A stretch of DNA of 30,295 nucleotides, taken from assembly GCA_964346135.1 (NCBI GenBank), contig CAYFTS010000038.1:1-30295 (forward strand). Direction: 5' to 3'. Of this stretch, positions 14,750 through 21,648 are shown in pieces. This stretch comes from B1-G15 sp964346135 (lineage in GTDB: Archaea > Thermoproteota > Bathyarchaeia > Bathyarchaeales > Bathyarchaeaceae). Position 1 is the stretch's first letter. Every line of letters begins with the position of its first letter. The translations under genes and the position numbers were made by a program. The notes beneath the pieces were generated by a model that was not told the DNA's origin, did not search any database, and saw nothing but the letters and a program-made list of their open reading frames with translations.

Positions 14750-15276
14750 TCAAAATTCGTCGTCTTACACCTGCGTTACGTGAGAAATTGAAGTCTCCGA
14801 TAGGACTTTTGATTCAAGGAACCTGTGATGAAACAATGAAAAAACTGGAAGAACTGGTGGAGAAGGAAAAACCCTTGAAAATTATCTCAGTTGGTGATGT
14901 TGTCTCCAGCAACATGACAAAACACGGCATTTTCCCTCAAGTTATGATAGTGGACAACAGAGTTATGAGAGAACGTATCACGCCAGTTTCCTTGGACGCT
15001 GATCAAACTTTACATCTGAAGAATCCTCCTGGAACTTTAACTAACCAAGCGTGGTTTACGATACAAGAAGCGTTAAGTCAAGCGTTACGAACGAAAGTGG
15101 TGGTTGACGGCGAAGAAGACCTGCTCACTCTAGTGGCAGTGTTACATGCACCTGAAAATTCATTAGTGGTTTATGGGCAGCCACAGGAAGGAATTGTTGT
15201 GGTTAAGGTTACGAGGCAAATGAAAGAGATGACGCAGCGGATAGTGGAAGCAATGGAGATGCTTTCGAAAACTTAA
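14746..15276 (+). CDS. GTP-dependent dephospho-CoA kinase (DUF359)
   Basis: A 176-residue member of DUF359, shown in Thermococcus to be the archaeal GTP-dependent dephospho-CoA kinase that completes coenzyme A synthesis. Typical features are PIGLLIQGTCDE, the conserved ISVGDVVSSNM motif (about 45-55), VMIVDN, and the acidic VDGEEDLLTL motif followed by the VVYGQPQEGIVVV strand. The GTG start at 14746 overlaps the spt4 stop (GTGA), indicating translational coupling. Its place between spt4 and eS24 is the usual archaeal order. Confidence 0.92.
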   Translation: MIKIRRLTPALREKLKSPIGLLIQGTCDETMKKLEELVEKEKPLKIISVGDVVSSNMTKHGIFPQVMIVDNRVMRERITPVSLDADQTLHLKNPPGTLTNQAWFTIQEALSQALRTKVVVDGEEDLLTLVAVLHAPENSLVVYGQPQEGIVVVKVTRQMKEMTQRIVEAMEMLSKT

Positions 15277-15322
15277 AGTAATGGATGTGTATCAACATCA
15301 ACAGCACCGCGGAAGGATTATA

Positions 15323-15634
15323 ATGAAAGTTAAAATCGTTTCAAAAGAATACAATCCTTTGCTTAAAAGAAACGAAATAATCTTTGAAGTTGAACATGCA
15401 GATATAAGAGGAACTCCACCTCGCTTCGAAGTGAGAAAAGAACTTGCATCTAAGTTAAAGACTAAACTTGACTTAGTGTACGTTAGGAAGGTGGAGACAA
15501 AAACTGGAACCATGATCGCCGTGGGCGAAGCTAACGCCTATGACTCTATTGAACAAGCTGAACTTCTAGAGCCTCAACATATCGTTGCTAGGAACGCGCC
15601 TCCGGAAAAAGCTGAGGAAAAAGAGGAGGAATAG
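15323..15634 (+). CDS. rps24e: Small ribosomal subunit protein eS24
   Basis: A 103-residue ribosomal protein. Family landmarks are the opening MKVKIVSKEYNPLLKRNEIIFEV, then TPPRFEVRKELASKL, and the LVYVRKVETKTGTMIAVGEANAYDS segment. The tail is a short acidic stretch (EKAEEKEEE). ATG 15323 is chosen because GGAAGGA lies about 6 bases before it; an upstream ATG at 15281 would add 14 residues foreign to the family. Confidence 0.95.
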   Translation: MKVKIVSKEYNPLLKRNEIIFEVEHADIRGTPPRFEVRKELASKLKTKLDLVYVRKVETKTGTMIAVGEANAYDSIEQAELLEPQHIVARNAPPEKAEEKEEE

Positions 15635-15638
15635 CTGA

Positions 15639-15926
15639 ATGAGCGAAGAAAAAAATGAAGAAACTGCTGAGGAACCAGCTGAAGAAGCTGTCGAAGAACC
15701 AACTGAAAAACCAAAGGAGAAGAAACCTGAGAAAAAAGTTGAAAAACCTAAAAAGAAGAAAAAAGGTGTTTTCTTCCATTACAAAGTTGAGAAAGAAGAA
15801 CTTAAAAGACTGCGCCCCTTTTGCGAGCGATGTGGACCTGGATACTTTATGGCAGATCACGGTAACCGTTACACTTGTGGGCACTGTGGCTTCACGCGTT
15901 ACAAGCAGGCTGAAACGGAAAGTTGA
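15639..15926 (+). CDS. rps27ae: Small ribosomal subunit protein eS27/S27ae with long charged N-terminal extension
   Basis: Residues 46-95 are the archaeal S27ae zinc ribbon: FFHYKVEKEELKRLRPFCERCGPGYFMADH, then TCGHCGF, with zinc ligands in the CxxC pairs. Before it lie about 45 residues composed almost only of Glu, Lys, Pro and Ala, changing from acidic to basic along the chain. Typical archaeal S27ae proteins are about 50-65 residues and lack this part. The extension is in frame and preceded by a normal start, GAGGAAT shortly before the ATG, so it appears real. The gene follows eS24 by 4 bases. Confidence 0.93.
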   Translation: MSEEKNEETAEEPAEEAVEEPTEKPKEKKPEKKVEKPKKKKKGVFFHYKVEKEELKRLRPFCERCGPGYFMADHGNRYTCGHCGFTRYKQAETES

Positions 15927-15962
15927 ATGACATTTAAATCTTGAAACATTAATAATGTTATT

Positions 15963-16400
15963 GTGAAGAGTATGCAAAAGATGACTCAAGTACGTGTTTT
16001 TATACGCTCTTTATCAGCGGAGCGTTTTTGGGAAGTTGAAAAACCTTTTCCTCCTGTTCAAGTGGCTACCAACATCAATGTGGTGGGAATAAACAAAAAG
16101 CGTGAAGACTTGTTGGAGGTTCCATTTGTTTTCACGGTGAATTACAGACCAGCTGTAGCGCAAATTAATGTAAGAGGGGTGGCTCATGTTACGGGATCGA
16201 AGAATGAACTTGAGAAAATTTATGATGAATACACGGAGAAGCATCTTCCTCCGCCGATTGTTGTGCAGTCTATTTCTAACACGGTTTTCTTAGAGTCGGT
16301 GGTTATTACTCGCACCTTACATATTCCTCCGCCAATTCCTCTGCCAAAAATCCCGCCAGTTAAGCAAAAGAAGCGTTCTGAACCAACTTACAGGGCTTAA
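15963..16400 (+). CDS. Conserved beta-rich protein, possibly SecB-fold chaperone
   Basis: A 145-residue protein with alternating strands (VQVATNINVVGINK, EVPFVFTVNYRP, AQINVRGVAHVTG), then a helix ELEKIYDEY, and a helix ending in a proline-rich close IPPPIPLPKIPPVK. That order is reminiscent of SecB: strands, a short acidic helix before Tyr, a long helix, and a final FPPLLL-type segment. The comparison was made from memory and is weak. A TTTAAAT box near 15929-15935 places transcription near GTG 15963 (leaderless); ATG 15972 is an alternative. It is on the same strand as the ribosomal genes, but with its own promoter. The function is not established. Confidence 0.55.
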   Translation: MKSMQKMTQVRVFIRSLSAERFWEVEKPFPPVQVATNINVVGINKKREDLLEVPFVFTVNYRPAVAQINVRGVAHVTGSKNELEKIYDEYTEKHLPPPIVVQSISNTVFLESVVITRTLHIPPPIPLPKIPPVKQKKRSEPTYRA

Positions 16401-16532
16401 ATGTCCAAAACTGGGTGTAACTCATAAAATTTTTAGGCTGATTGCCACCAACTTTGCAGGGATTATGGAGGCAAAAACTCTATCCCATACTATCAAAGTG
16501 CCCAAATATTCAACTGGTGATTTTCGCATCAT

Positions 16533-16576
16533 GGATAGCGCGCGAGCTATCCGTCTGCAAACCCATTCTTTTTTTT
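16533..16576 (+). terminator. Strong hairpin followed by eight T
   Basis: GGATAGC pairs perfectly with GCTATCC across the loop GCGCGA (16533-16552), and an eight-T run lies at 16569-16576. This fits the end of the plus-strand operon that stops at 16400, and it also precedes the 3' end of the uS19 gene. Apart from this hairpin and the GCGCGC motif near 16673, I see no gene in 16401-16694. Confidence 0.5.
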
Positions 16577-16671
16577 GGTTCTCACCGCTATTTTCAGAAA
16601 AAAAGTTTGTTTTCAACATATCTTTTCGCTATATGATGCAAATATGCGTGCTCAGTAGAATCAATATGCGT

Positions 16672-16680
16672 TCGCGCGCA
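16672..16680. repeat. TCGCGCGCA, near copy of the GCGCGC palindrome
   Basis: It differs from TGCGCGCGCA by one base lost at the left. It lies 14 bases beyond the stop of the minus-strand uS19 gene, the same relative position as copies 1 and 2. Confidence 0.5.
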
Positions 16681-16694
16681 ATGCTCATCCATTT

Positions 16695-17123
16695 CTATTT
16701 CAGAGGAACGTACATTGATGATCTTGACGCGCCGATGCCCGGTGATCCATGTTTGACGGGTTTGTGAGTGAGGGCAAATTCGCCCAAGTAGTGTCCGAGC
16801 ATTTCTGGGGATATTTCTACGGATGAAAACTCTTTTCCGTTGTGGACGAGGATTATAGTGCCAATCATTTCTGGAAGAATAACCATGTCTCGAGCGTGAG
16901 TTTTGACAACTGTTTTCTGCCCTTCTTCTCGGGTTTGTTTTGCTTTTCTGACGTTTTCTAGGAGAATACGTTGTTCTCCTGTGAGTCCCCTTTGCAAGCT
17001 TCTCCGCAGACGTGATGGAAGTATACGAATGAATTCGTCCATAGACATGGCTTGGAGTTGTTCAAGATTATGGCCGCGATACATGAATTCTCTGGGCATT
17101 TCGTTTTCTCGCCTATTCTTCAT
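16695..17123 (-). CDS. rps19: Small ribosomal subunit protein uS19
   Basis: A 142-residue archaeal uS19, part of the 30S head. Landmarks are REFMYRGHNLEQLQAMSMDEF, LPSRLRRSLQRGLT, KTHARDMVILPEMIGTIILVHNG, MLGHYLGEFALTHKPVKHG and the ending SSMYVPLK. ATG 17123 is supported by a TTTAATAAAC box at about 17139-17148, which makes it leaderless; ATG 17099 (MPREF) is the alternative. It is separated from uL2 by a small zinc-ribbon gene, and the rest of the usual ribosomal operon (uL22, uS3) does not follow. Confidence 0.95.
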   Translation of the reverse strand: MKNRRENEMPREFMYRGHNLEQLQAMSMDEFIRILPSRLRRSLQRGLTGEQRILLENVRKAKQTREEGQKTVVKTHARDMVILPEMIGTIILVHNGKEFSSVEISPEMLGHYLGEFALTHKPVKHGSPGIGASRSSMYVPLK

Positions 17124-17252
17124 TTGGCTTGTTAGAGTTTATTAAACGTTTCTAACGTGAGTTCTCTGTCTTGTTTTCTCTGTTTCTCTACATGATGTGT
17201 AGTGAATACTTGGATTAAACTGTTCTAGAGAGCGCGATGTTTCGTGATGGAT

Positions 17253-17390
17253 TTAAGCAGGGGGTTTTGGCACTTTCACGGTCTTCTTGACACATATAGT
17301 GGGGCTTTTGCACATAGGACAATATCTTGGCTCAGTCTTGCTCTCGTCAACCCATTTGTATCCACATTTTAAGCATATCCATTCTGTCAA
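17253..17390 (-). CDS. Small zinc-ribbon (rubredoxin-like) protein between uL2 and uS19
   Basis: A 45-residue frame with a clear zinc ribbon: EWICLKCGYKW and then RYCPMCKSP give two CxxC pairs 17 residues apart, followed by a basic tail TVKVPKPPA. The start is taken as TTG 17390, about 10 bases after GGATGA; an in-frame TAA lies close upstream and there is no ATG. Such short single-ribbon proteins often bind RNA or act as rubredoxin-like modules. The position within a split ribosomal operon suggests an accessory role in translation, which is inference. The remaining sequence between it and uS19 (17124-17252) shows only the uS19 promoter. Confidence 0.65.
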   Translation of the reverse strand: MTEWICLKCGYKWVDESKTEPRYCPMCKSPTICVKKTVKVPKPPA

Positions 17391-17475
17391 GTCTTCTTCA
17401 TCCGAAATTGTCTTTTAGAATCATTGTCTATCAACATTAAAACACTTAAATTTTTACCTTCAAGCAGTAGATTTT

Positions 17476-18207
17476 CTATCTTCTTCTTTTTCGTTTTCCG
17501 GTGCTTTTCGCCGCGATCAAACCAACTTTTTTGCCGGGCGGGGCATTTCGCGAAACTGTGGTAACTTTACGTGCTCCCCTCTTACTACTACCGTAAGGAT
17601 GAGCAGCCGCGACCATAGCTACACCCCGTGTTCTTGGGTACAGGTGGCCTTTAGCCTTCATCAAATGGAACTTGGCTCCAGCCTTCAGAAACGGCTTATC
17701 CACACGACCAGCTCCAGAAATTACACCGACAGTTGCTCGACAGAGATCGTTGATATATCTTGTTTTTCCCGATGGAAGCTTTACCATTGTTCCTTCAGGC
17801 GTATGCGCCACCACAGTTGCGTAAGAACCAGATGAACGAGCAATCTTTCCTCCATCGCCCGGCGACAATTCGATGTTGCATACCATAGTGCCTTCAGGAA
17901 CTTCGCCTAAAGGAAGCACGTTACCAACGTCCACTGACGCTTTACTTCCCATCTGTGTCGGTTGACCTTCGTAAACTCCTTCCGGAATCACTGTACAATA
18001 GATTTCACCGGTTTCAAGTTTAATCGAGGCTAGAGGTGAGCCTCTTCCAGGCTCATGGACAACATCCAAAACTTGACCATGAATAACCCCCTCCCGCTCT
18101 TTTTTGGACATGGAAGGATAATGAACTGGAGCCACTCCCTTGTGAGTTGAAGACCTAAAGGTGGATGAACCTCTGCCCCGTCTTTGAACGCGAATTCGTT
18201 TACCCAC
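17476..18207 (-). CDS. rpl2: Large ribosomal subunit protein uL2
   Basis: A 243-residue uL2 that helps form the peptidyl-transferase region. The archaeal signatures are MGKRIRVQRRGRG, VLDVVHEPGRGSPLA, the strongly conserved LPLGEVPEGTMVCNIE, SGSYATVVAH, and the C-terminal AAAHPYGSSKRGARKVTTVSRNAPPGKKVG containing the conserved histidine loop. It starts with GTG 18207, with GGAGG 8 bases before it and a TATTTAAAAG box at 18272-18281. The next genes on this strand are the zinc ribbon and uS19. Confidence 0.96.
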   Translation of the reverse strand: MGKRIRVQRRGRGSSTFRSSTHKGVAPVHYPSMSKKEREGVIHGQVLDVVHEPGRGSPLASIKLETGEIYCTVIPEGVYEGQPTQMGSKASVDVGNVLPLGEVPEGTMVCNIELSPGDGGKIARSSGSYATVVAHTPEGTMVKLPSGKTRYINDLCRATVGVISGAGRVDKPFLKAGAKFHLMKAKGHLYPRTRGVAMVAAAHPYGSSKRGARKVTTVSRNAPPGKKVGLIAAKSTGKRKRRR

Positions 18208-18271
18208 AGCGTTGGCCTCCTCACAAAATGATTAAGTTTAGATGAGATTCAAATGCTACAAAGAAACTCTC

Positions 18272-18281
18272 TTTTAAATAC
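18272..18281 (-). promoter_or_regulatory. TATA box of the uL2 gene
   Basis: TATTTAAAAG on the minus strand, about 65 bases before the GTG start, leaving a leader with GGAGG. An A-rich stretch at about 18322-18340 on the other strand may serve the divergent UbiA gene. Confidence 0.45.
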
Positions 18282-18395
18282 TTTTAGCTTTCGCCAACTT
18301 GTTATTAGTCATTGTTCCACCAATAAAAAAAATAAAAATAGAAAGTCGGCATATTAGCCAGTTAATCAAGCATCGAAGGAGTTCGACTTGCGATC

Positions 18396-19421
18396 ATGGT
18401 TGAAAAAAAGAAAACAGGAATAAGCGTTTGGTGGCAAGCTTTCAGATATCATTTTGTGCCGCCCAGCATCTTTCCTGCAACCCTCGGTGGATTAATCAGT
18501 TGGGCGGTTGACGGAACGTTTTCTTTATGGTATTTCTTCCTCGTTCTGGTGGGCATTATAATAAACCATATTGGACTAAACATGACCGATGACTATTTTG
18601 ACTACAAGCATTCAGTTGATCAACTAAAACCAGGAGAAAAAAATCCCTACACGGGTGGGAGTGGTACATTAACTAGTGGTTTAATTGGACCGAGAGAGAT
18701 GTTAAAGGCTTTTACATTATGTTATTTAATCACCGCCACCATTGGAGCCTATCTCACCTTGGAAAGAGGGCTACCAATTCTAGCCTTCGGGCTTTTTGGC
18801 ATGTTTTGTTCAATCTTTTATACAGCACCTCCCATCAGTTTTTCTCACCACGGCCTCGGAGAGCTAGGGCTTCTCATAAACTTCGGCACCACCATAGGAT
18901 TAGGCTCCTATTTTGTTCAAGCCCAAAAACTTACTTTGGAAGCCTTTCTTGCAACACTACCTCCAGGAATAATGCTTTTCTCAATGATTGTGATAAATGA
19001 AATTCCAGATTACAAAGAAGACCTAAAAGCGGGGAAGCTAACTCTTGTTGCTAGATACGGAAAGATGGCAGGTATTAAATTATACATTTTAAGCTGGATT
19101 TGCACTTATTCAGTGATTGTAGGTGCTGTGGCAATTAGAGTGATGCCTCCTATTACATTAATTGCCTTGCTCACAATGCCTCTAGCCTTCAGATCGATAA
19201 AGACCCTTAGAAAACATTACAATGATCCAGCTCTGATGGCTCCTGCCAACTTGGATATGATAAAAGCGCACAGTGTTACCTCTCTGTTACTTATTATTGC
19301 CTATAGCCTGCAGGGCATAGCCACAGGCGCAGACGCCCTCCAACTGATACCGATTTTTGTCCTTCTAGCAATCTCATATGCGCCAGTGGCTCGAATCCTG
19401 ATCAAAGCGGGTAGATCTTAA
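18396..19421 (+). CDS. UbiA-family prenyltransferase (MenA-like)
   Basis: A 341-residue membrane enzyme with about eight or nine helices. The two Asp-rich magnesium-diphosphate sites of the UbiA family are present: NMTDDYFDYKHSVD (62-75) and NEIPDYKED (201-209). The N-terminal FRYHFVPPSIFPATLGG and the TGGSGTLTSG segment fit the MenA (1,4-dihydroxy-2-naphthoate prenyltransferase) branch. It attaches an isoprenoid chain to an aromatic or other acceptor in the membrane. A methyltransferase gene of the quinone type converges on it 8 bases away, suggesting a quinone or other prenylated product; no other menaquinone gene is in the window. The nearest GGAG is 14 bases before the ATG, which is rather far. 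Confidence 0.88.
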   Translation: MVEKKKTGISVWWQAFRYHFVPPSIFPATLGGLISWAVDGTFSLWYFFLVLVGIIINHIGLNMTDDYFDYKHSVDQLKPGEKNPYTGGSGTLTSGLIGPREMLKAFTLCYLITATIGAYLTLERGLPILAFGLFGMFCSIFYTAPPISFSHHGLGELGLLINFGTTIGLGSYFVQAQKLTLEAFLATLPPGIMLFSMIVINEIPDYKEDLKAGKLTLVARYGKMAGIKLYILSWICTYSVIVGAVAIRVMPPITLIALLTMPLAFRSIKTLRKHYNDPALMAPANLDMIKAHSVTSLLLIIAYSLQGIATGADALQLIPIFVLLAISYAPVARILIKAGRS

Positions 19422-19429
19422 CGTTGAGT

Positions 19430-20194
19430 TCACTTTTCTCCCACTACAATTATTGCATATTTATCTGTGCCAAAAAAAGTGTCCACACCTGTCAGAACAG
19501 TTTTAACATCTTTTAATCCAGCACCTCTGTAGAATCCCTGAAGGTCTTCCATCGACGGCGTATAGAGGATTCTGTTAAGGTAAAGTTTTCTGAACCATTC
19601 GAGTTCTGGGCCCCCAACGACCACTTTTCCTCTAGGCTTAACCACCCTAGTCATCTCTTGGATAACCCTTTTTGGATCGGGAAAATATTCGACGGCTCCC
19701 ACAGAGACTGTGGCGTCAAATGTGTTCTTTTTGAAGGGTAGGTTCTCTGCGTCTCCTCTCAAAAAGAGAGTGCCTCTTCTAGACTTTAGCTTTTTTACAG
19801 CTTTATTCAGCTGTTGAGGAGTTAAGTCAACTCCAACAACTTCGCCATGGGCAGACCATTTTAATATTGCCTCAGTTGTATATCCTGTACCACAACCTAC
19901 ATCAAGCACAAGACCTCGACGGATGCTTGCTAACTCAGCAACTTCTCTTCGCATGGCGTCGTTATAGAGAAAAGGATTCAGTACATCGTAAACTTTAGAT
20001 AAGAATCGATAGAAAATGATGGCTCTTTTTTTGTTCGCTAGAAAAACGTTAGTTTGCTTAGCAATGGGCTTTTTAGTTTCAATTTTCTCTGTTAGTAAAA
20101 TGAAGATACACGCCGCCAAACCTACTATCGCGCCAAGGGTTACAGCCAAAATAAACAGGATAGTGTTCCATGTTTTTTTCAACATGTTCAGCAC
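19430..20194 (-). CDS. Membrane-anchored class I SAM methyltransferase (UbiE/MPBQ-methyltransferase-like)
   Basis: A 254-residue protein. Residues 11-35 form a transmembrane anchor (ILFILAVTLGAIVGLAACIFILL). The methyltransferase fold follows, with motif I VLDVGCGTG (96-104), the acidic loop VVGVDL, DAENLPF and the post-motif ATVSVGAVEYFPDP. The C-terminal part (TPSMEDLQGFYRGAGLKDV) resembles quinone methyltransferases. Starts are GTG 20194 or ATG 20185. It converges on the UbiA prenyltransferase, so a joint role in making a methylated prenylquinone-like molecule is a reasonable inference. The membrane anchor would hold it near a lipid substrate. Confidence 0.82.
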   Translation of the reverse strand: MLNMLKKTWNTILFILAVTLGAIVGLAACIFILLTEKIETKKPIAKQTNVFLANKKRAIIFYRFLSKVYDVLNPFLYNDAMRREVAELASIRRGLVLDVGCGTGYTTEAILKWSAHGEVVGVDLTPQQLNKAVKKLKSRRGTLFLRGDAENLPFKKNTFDATVSVGAVEYFPDPKRVIQEMTRVVKPRGKVVVGGPELEWFRKLYLNRILYTPSMEDLQGFYRGAGLKDVKTVLTGVDTFFGTDKYAIIVVGEK

Positions 20195-20228
20195 TGTTAT
20201 TGATGGTATTCATTAATTTTTGTGCTTA

Positions 20229-21260
20229 CTATTCAGAATGTTTACACAGATCATTCGGTTTTTCAAGTGCTCTATCCAAGGCTATTACAGCGATGCCTGC
20301 TCCACTTTCCGCGATCCTTGTTATAGCTAAGGCGACAGCGCCTAAATGTGGAATGTCTGGGAGTCCCAACATCAATTTTTCTTCCTCTATATCCACAACG
20401 TTTCTCATCTCTAACGTGCTGTTGGCAATTTTCATGTCGCCAGAGATAACGCAGTTCATAGCGTTTTGAAATATAGAATGGGCTAATTCGCCTAGTTGGG
20501 ATAACTTCTCCATGGTCTCACTTCTTATTTGTGCTTTGTATTTTTGAAGTTCGATCGCTCTTTTTGCTATGTTCTCAGCGTAGTCAGCAATTGTTTCCAG
20601 ATACTTTGAAATCATCCTATTGTCTGGGATCTGTAGTGATTCTTTTAATCCTATTTTGTCAGCTACATTTTTAGATTGTTGAGCAGAAAGTAGTAGTCGT
20701 GTTATGAGCCAATATATCATGTTCGCTTCATCTTCTCGGCTAATAGCAGTTTTCGCTAACTCAGGATCGAAATTTATGAGAGCCTGCATTGCTTCCTGAT
20801 GCATCGTTGATACAATTACAGAGAGCCTTTGTATAAGTTGATTTATTTGGAAATTCGTTGGGTCTATAGAGCACTGGAGAACGATCTGATTCGGGGATTC
20901 CTCGATTATGCCCAGACCGATGAGCCTACGTGCAATGCTTCGAACTTCCTCGACATTACCGCTTTGTATTCGGTTTGAAGACACAATCTTTATTATGTCT
21001 CGACCAAGGACGTAGTTTCCAATGACGGTTCTCGCCAGCATTCTTGGTTCATTACATGACTCAGAGTTTATAACGAATTCTTTCTCAGTTTCCGATTTAT
21101 CTTCGGTTAGAGGGTGTAATGTCAGTTTTAGGGATCCATCTCTTTCTGGCGTGAAGTGAATAAGGTCGCCTCGCTTGAGGCCAACTTCCTTTGCCCAGTC
21201 ACTTGGTAATGAGACGCTTAATGTAGAGTATCCGACCTGTTGTACTTTTCGGCTTTCCAT
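20229..21260 (-). CDS. AbrB-PhoU fusion, phosphate-uptake-type regulator
   Basis: A 343-residue protein. Residues 1-50 form a SpoVT/AbrB-type DNA-binding swapped hairpin (VQQVGYSTLSVSLPSDWAKEVGLKRGDLIHF). From about residue 130 two helical PhoU repeats follow, with typical segments such as MHQEAMQALINFDPELAKTAISREDEAN and KYLETIADYAENIAKRAI. Archaeal fusions of this type are annotated as phosphate regulators, although no phosphate transporter gene is nearby. It is divergent from the hdr island, and an AbrB domain could bind the repeated AT-rich spacer between them; that is speculation. ATG 21260 has GAGG about 11 bases upstream and a TATAAAATAT box near 21287-21296. Confidence 0.88.
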   Translation of the reverse strand: MESRKVQQVGYSTLSVSLPSDWAKEVGLKRGDLIHFTPERDGSLKLTLHPLTEDKSETEKEFVINSESCNEPRMLARTVIGNYVLGRDIIKIVSSNRIQSGNVEEVRSIARRLIGLGIIEESPNQIVLQCSIDPTNFQINQLIQRLSVIVSTMHQEAMQALINFDPELAKTAISREDEANMIYWLITRLLLSAQQSKNVADKIGLKESLQIPDNRMISKYLETIADYAENIAKRAIELQKYKAQIRSETMEKLSQLGELAHSIFQNAMNCVISGDMKIANSTLEMRNVVDIEEEKLMLGLPDIPHLGAVALAITRIAESGAGIAVIALDRALEKPNDLCKHSE

Positions 21261-21503
21261 ATCAAATCAAGCCTCTATATTAGAATATATTTTATAAGTA
21301 TCATAGAAATTATATAAATATTTCAGTTGTAACTCTGCTTTTATCAACAGACAGCTCCACAACTACTTTGGTATATAGAAGATATATATAAGAGTTGCTA
21401 TATATATAAATTATATAAGAAAAATGATAAAATTTATAAAACACCAGACATATGCTACTTATGCGATCTGGAAACGACAAAAATCGCACTAAGGTGAAAG
21501 CGG
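21261..21503. promoter_or_regulatory. Divergent, TA-repeat-rich control region between phoU-like gene and hdr island
   Basis: The spacer holds the TATA box of the PhoU-like gene (about 21287-21296, minus strand) and, for the hdr side, TTTATAAAA at 21433-21441. Between them, at about 21371-21420, are three TA-repeat blocks: GATATATATAAG, CTATATATATAA and ATTATATAAG. They could be multiple promoters or a repeated operator. No RNA gene was recognised. Confidence 0.4.
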
Positions 21504-21629
21504 ATGGCAGAAGAAAATGAGAAAAAAAGGAATTTTATCCTCGAAACAAGCATCCGAATGAAAAAGTTGAGAACCCCGTTCTGGACAGCGACAATAATTC
21601 CAGCATTTCTCAGCACCATCATAACATAG
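21504..21629 (+). CDS. 41-residue leader reading frame resembling the N-terminus of a UbiA protein
   Basis: The frame starts with ATG 21504, which has GGTGA about 6 bases upstream, and stops at TAG 21627-21629, 19 bases before hdrA1. The product begins with a polar segment (MAEENEKKRNFILETS) and ends MKKLRTPFWTATIIPAFLSTIIT. The second part looks like the first membrane segment of MenA/UbiA prenyltransferases (LRxPFxTATIIP). It may be the stub of a truncated prenyltransferase gene, or a short translated leader of the hdr operon. The SD suggests that it is translated. Confidence 0.45.
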   Translation: MAEENEKKRNFILETSIRMKKLRTPFWTATIIPAFLSTIIT

Positions 21630-21648
21630 AGCTCATGGAGGTTAAAAA

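Noticed and set aside
15655..15930. Lysine-rich frame overlapping eS27
   Set aside because: It is the shifted reading of the repetitive E/K-coding extension and lacks the zinc ribbon.
16465..16767. 100-codon plus-strand frame after the SecB-like gene
   Set aside because: It overlaps the terminator hairpin and runs antisense into uS19; no family-like sequence.
21379..21420. TA repeats as a CRISPR leader or replication origin
   Set aside because: There are no repeat-spacer units, no origin-type inverted repeats and no replication gene nearby; the spacer is a divergent promoter.
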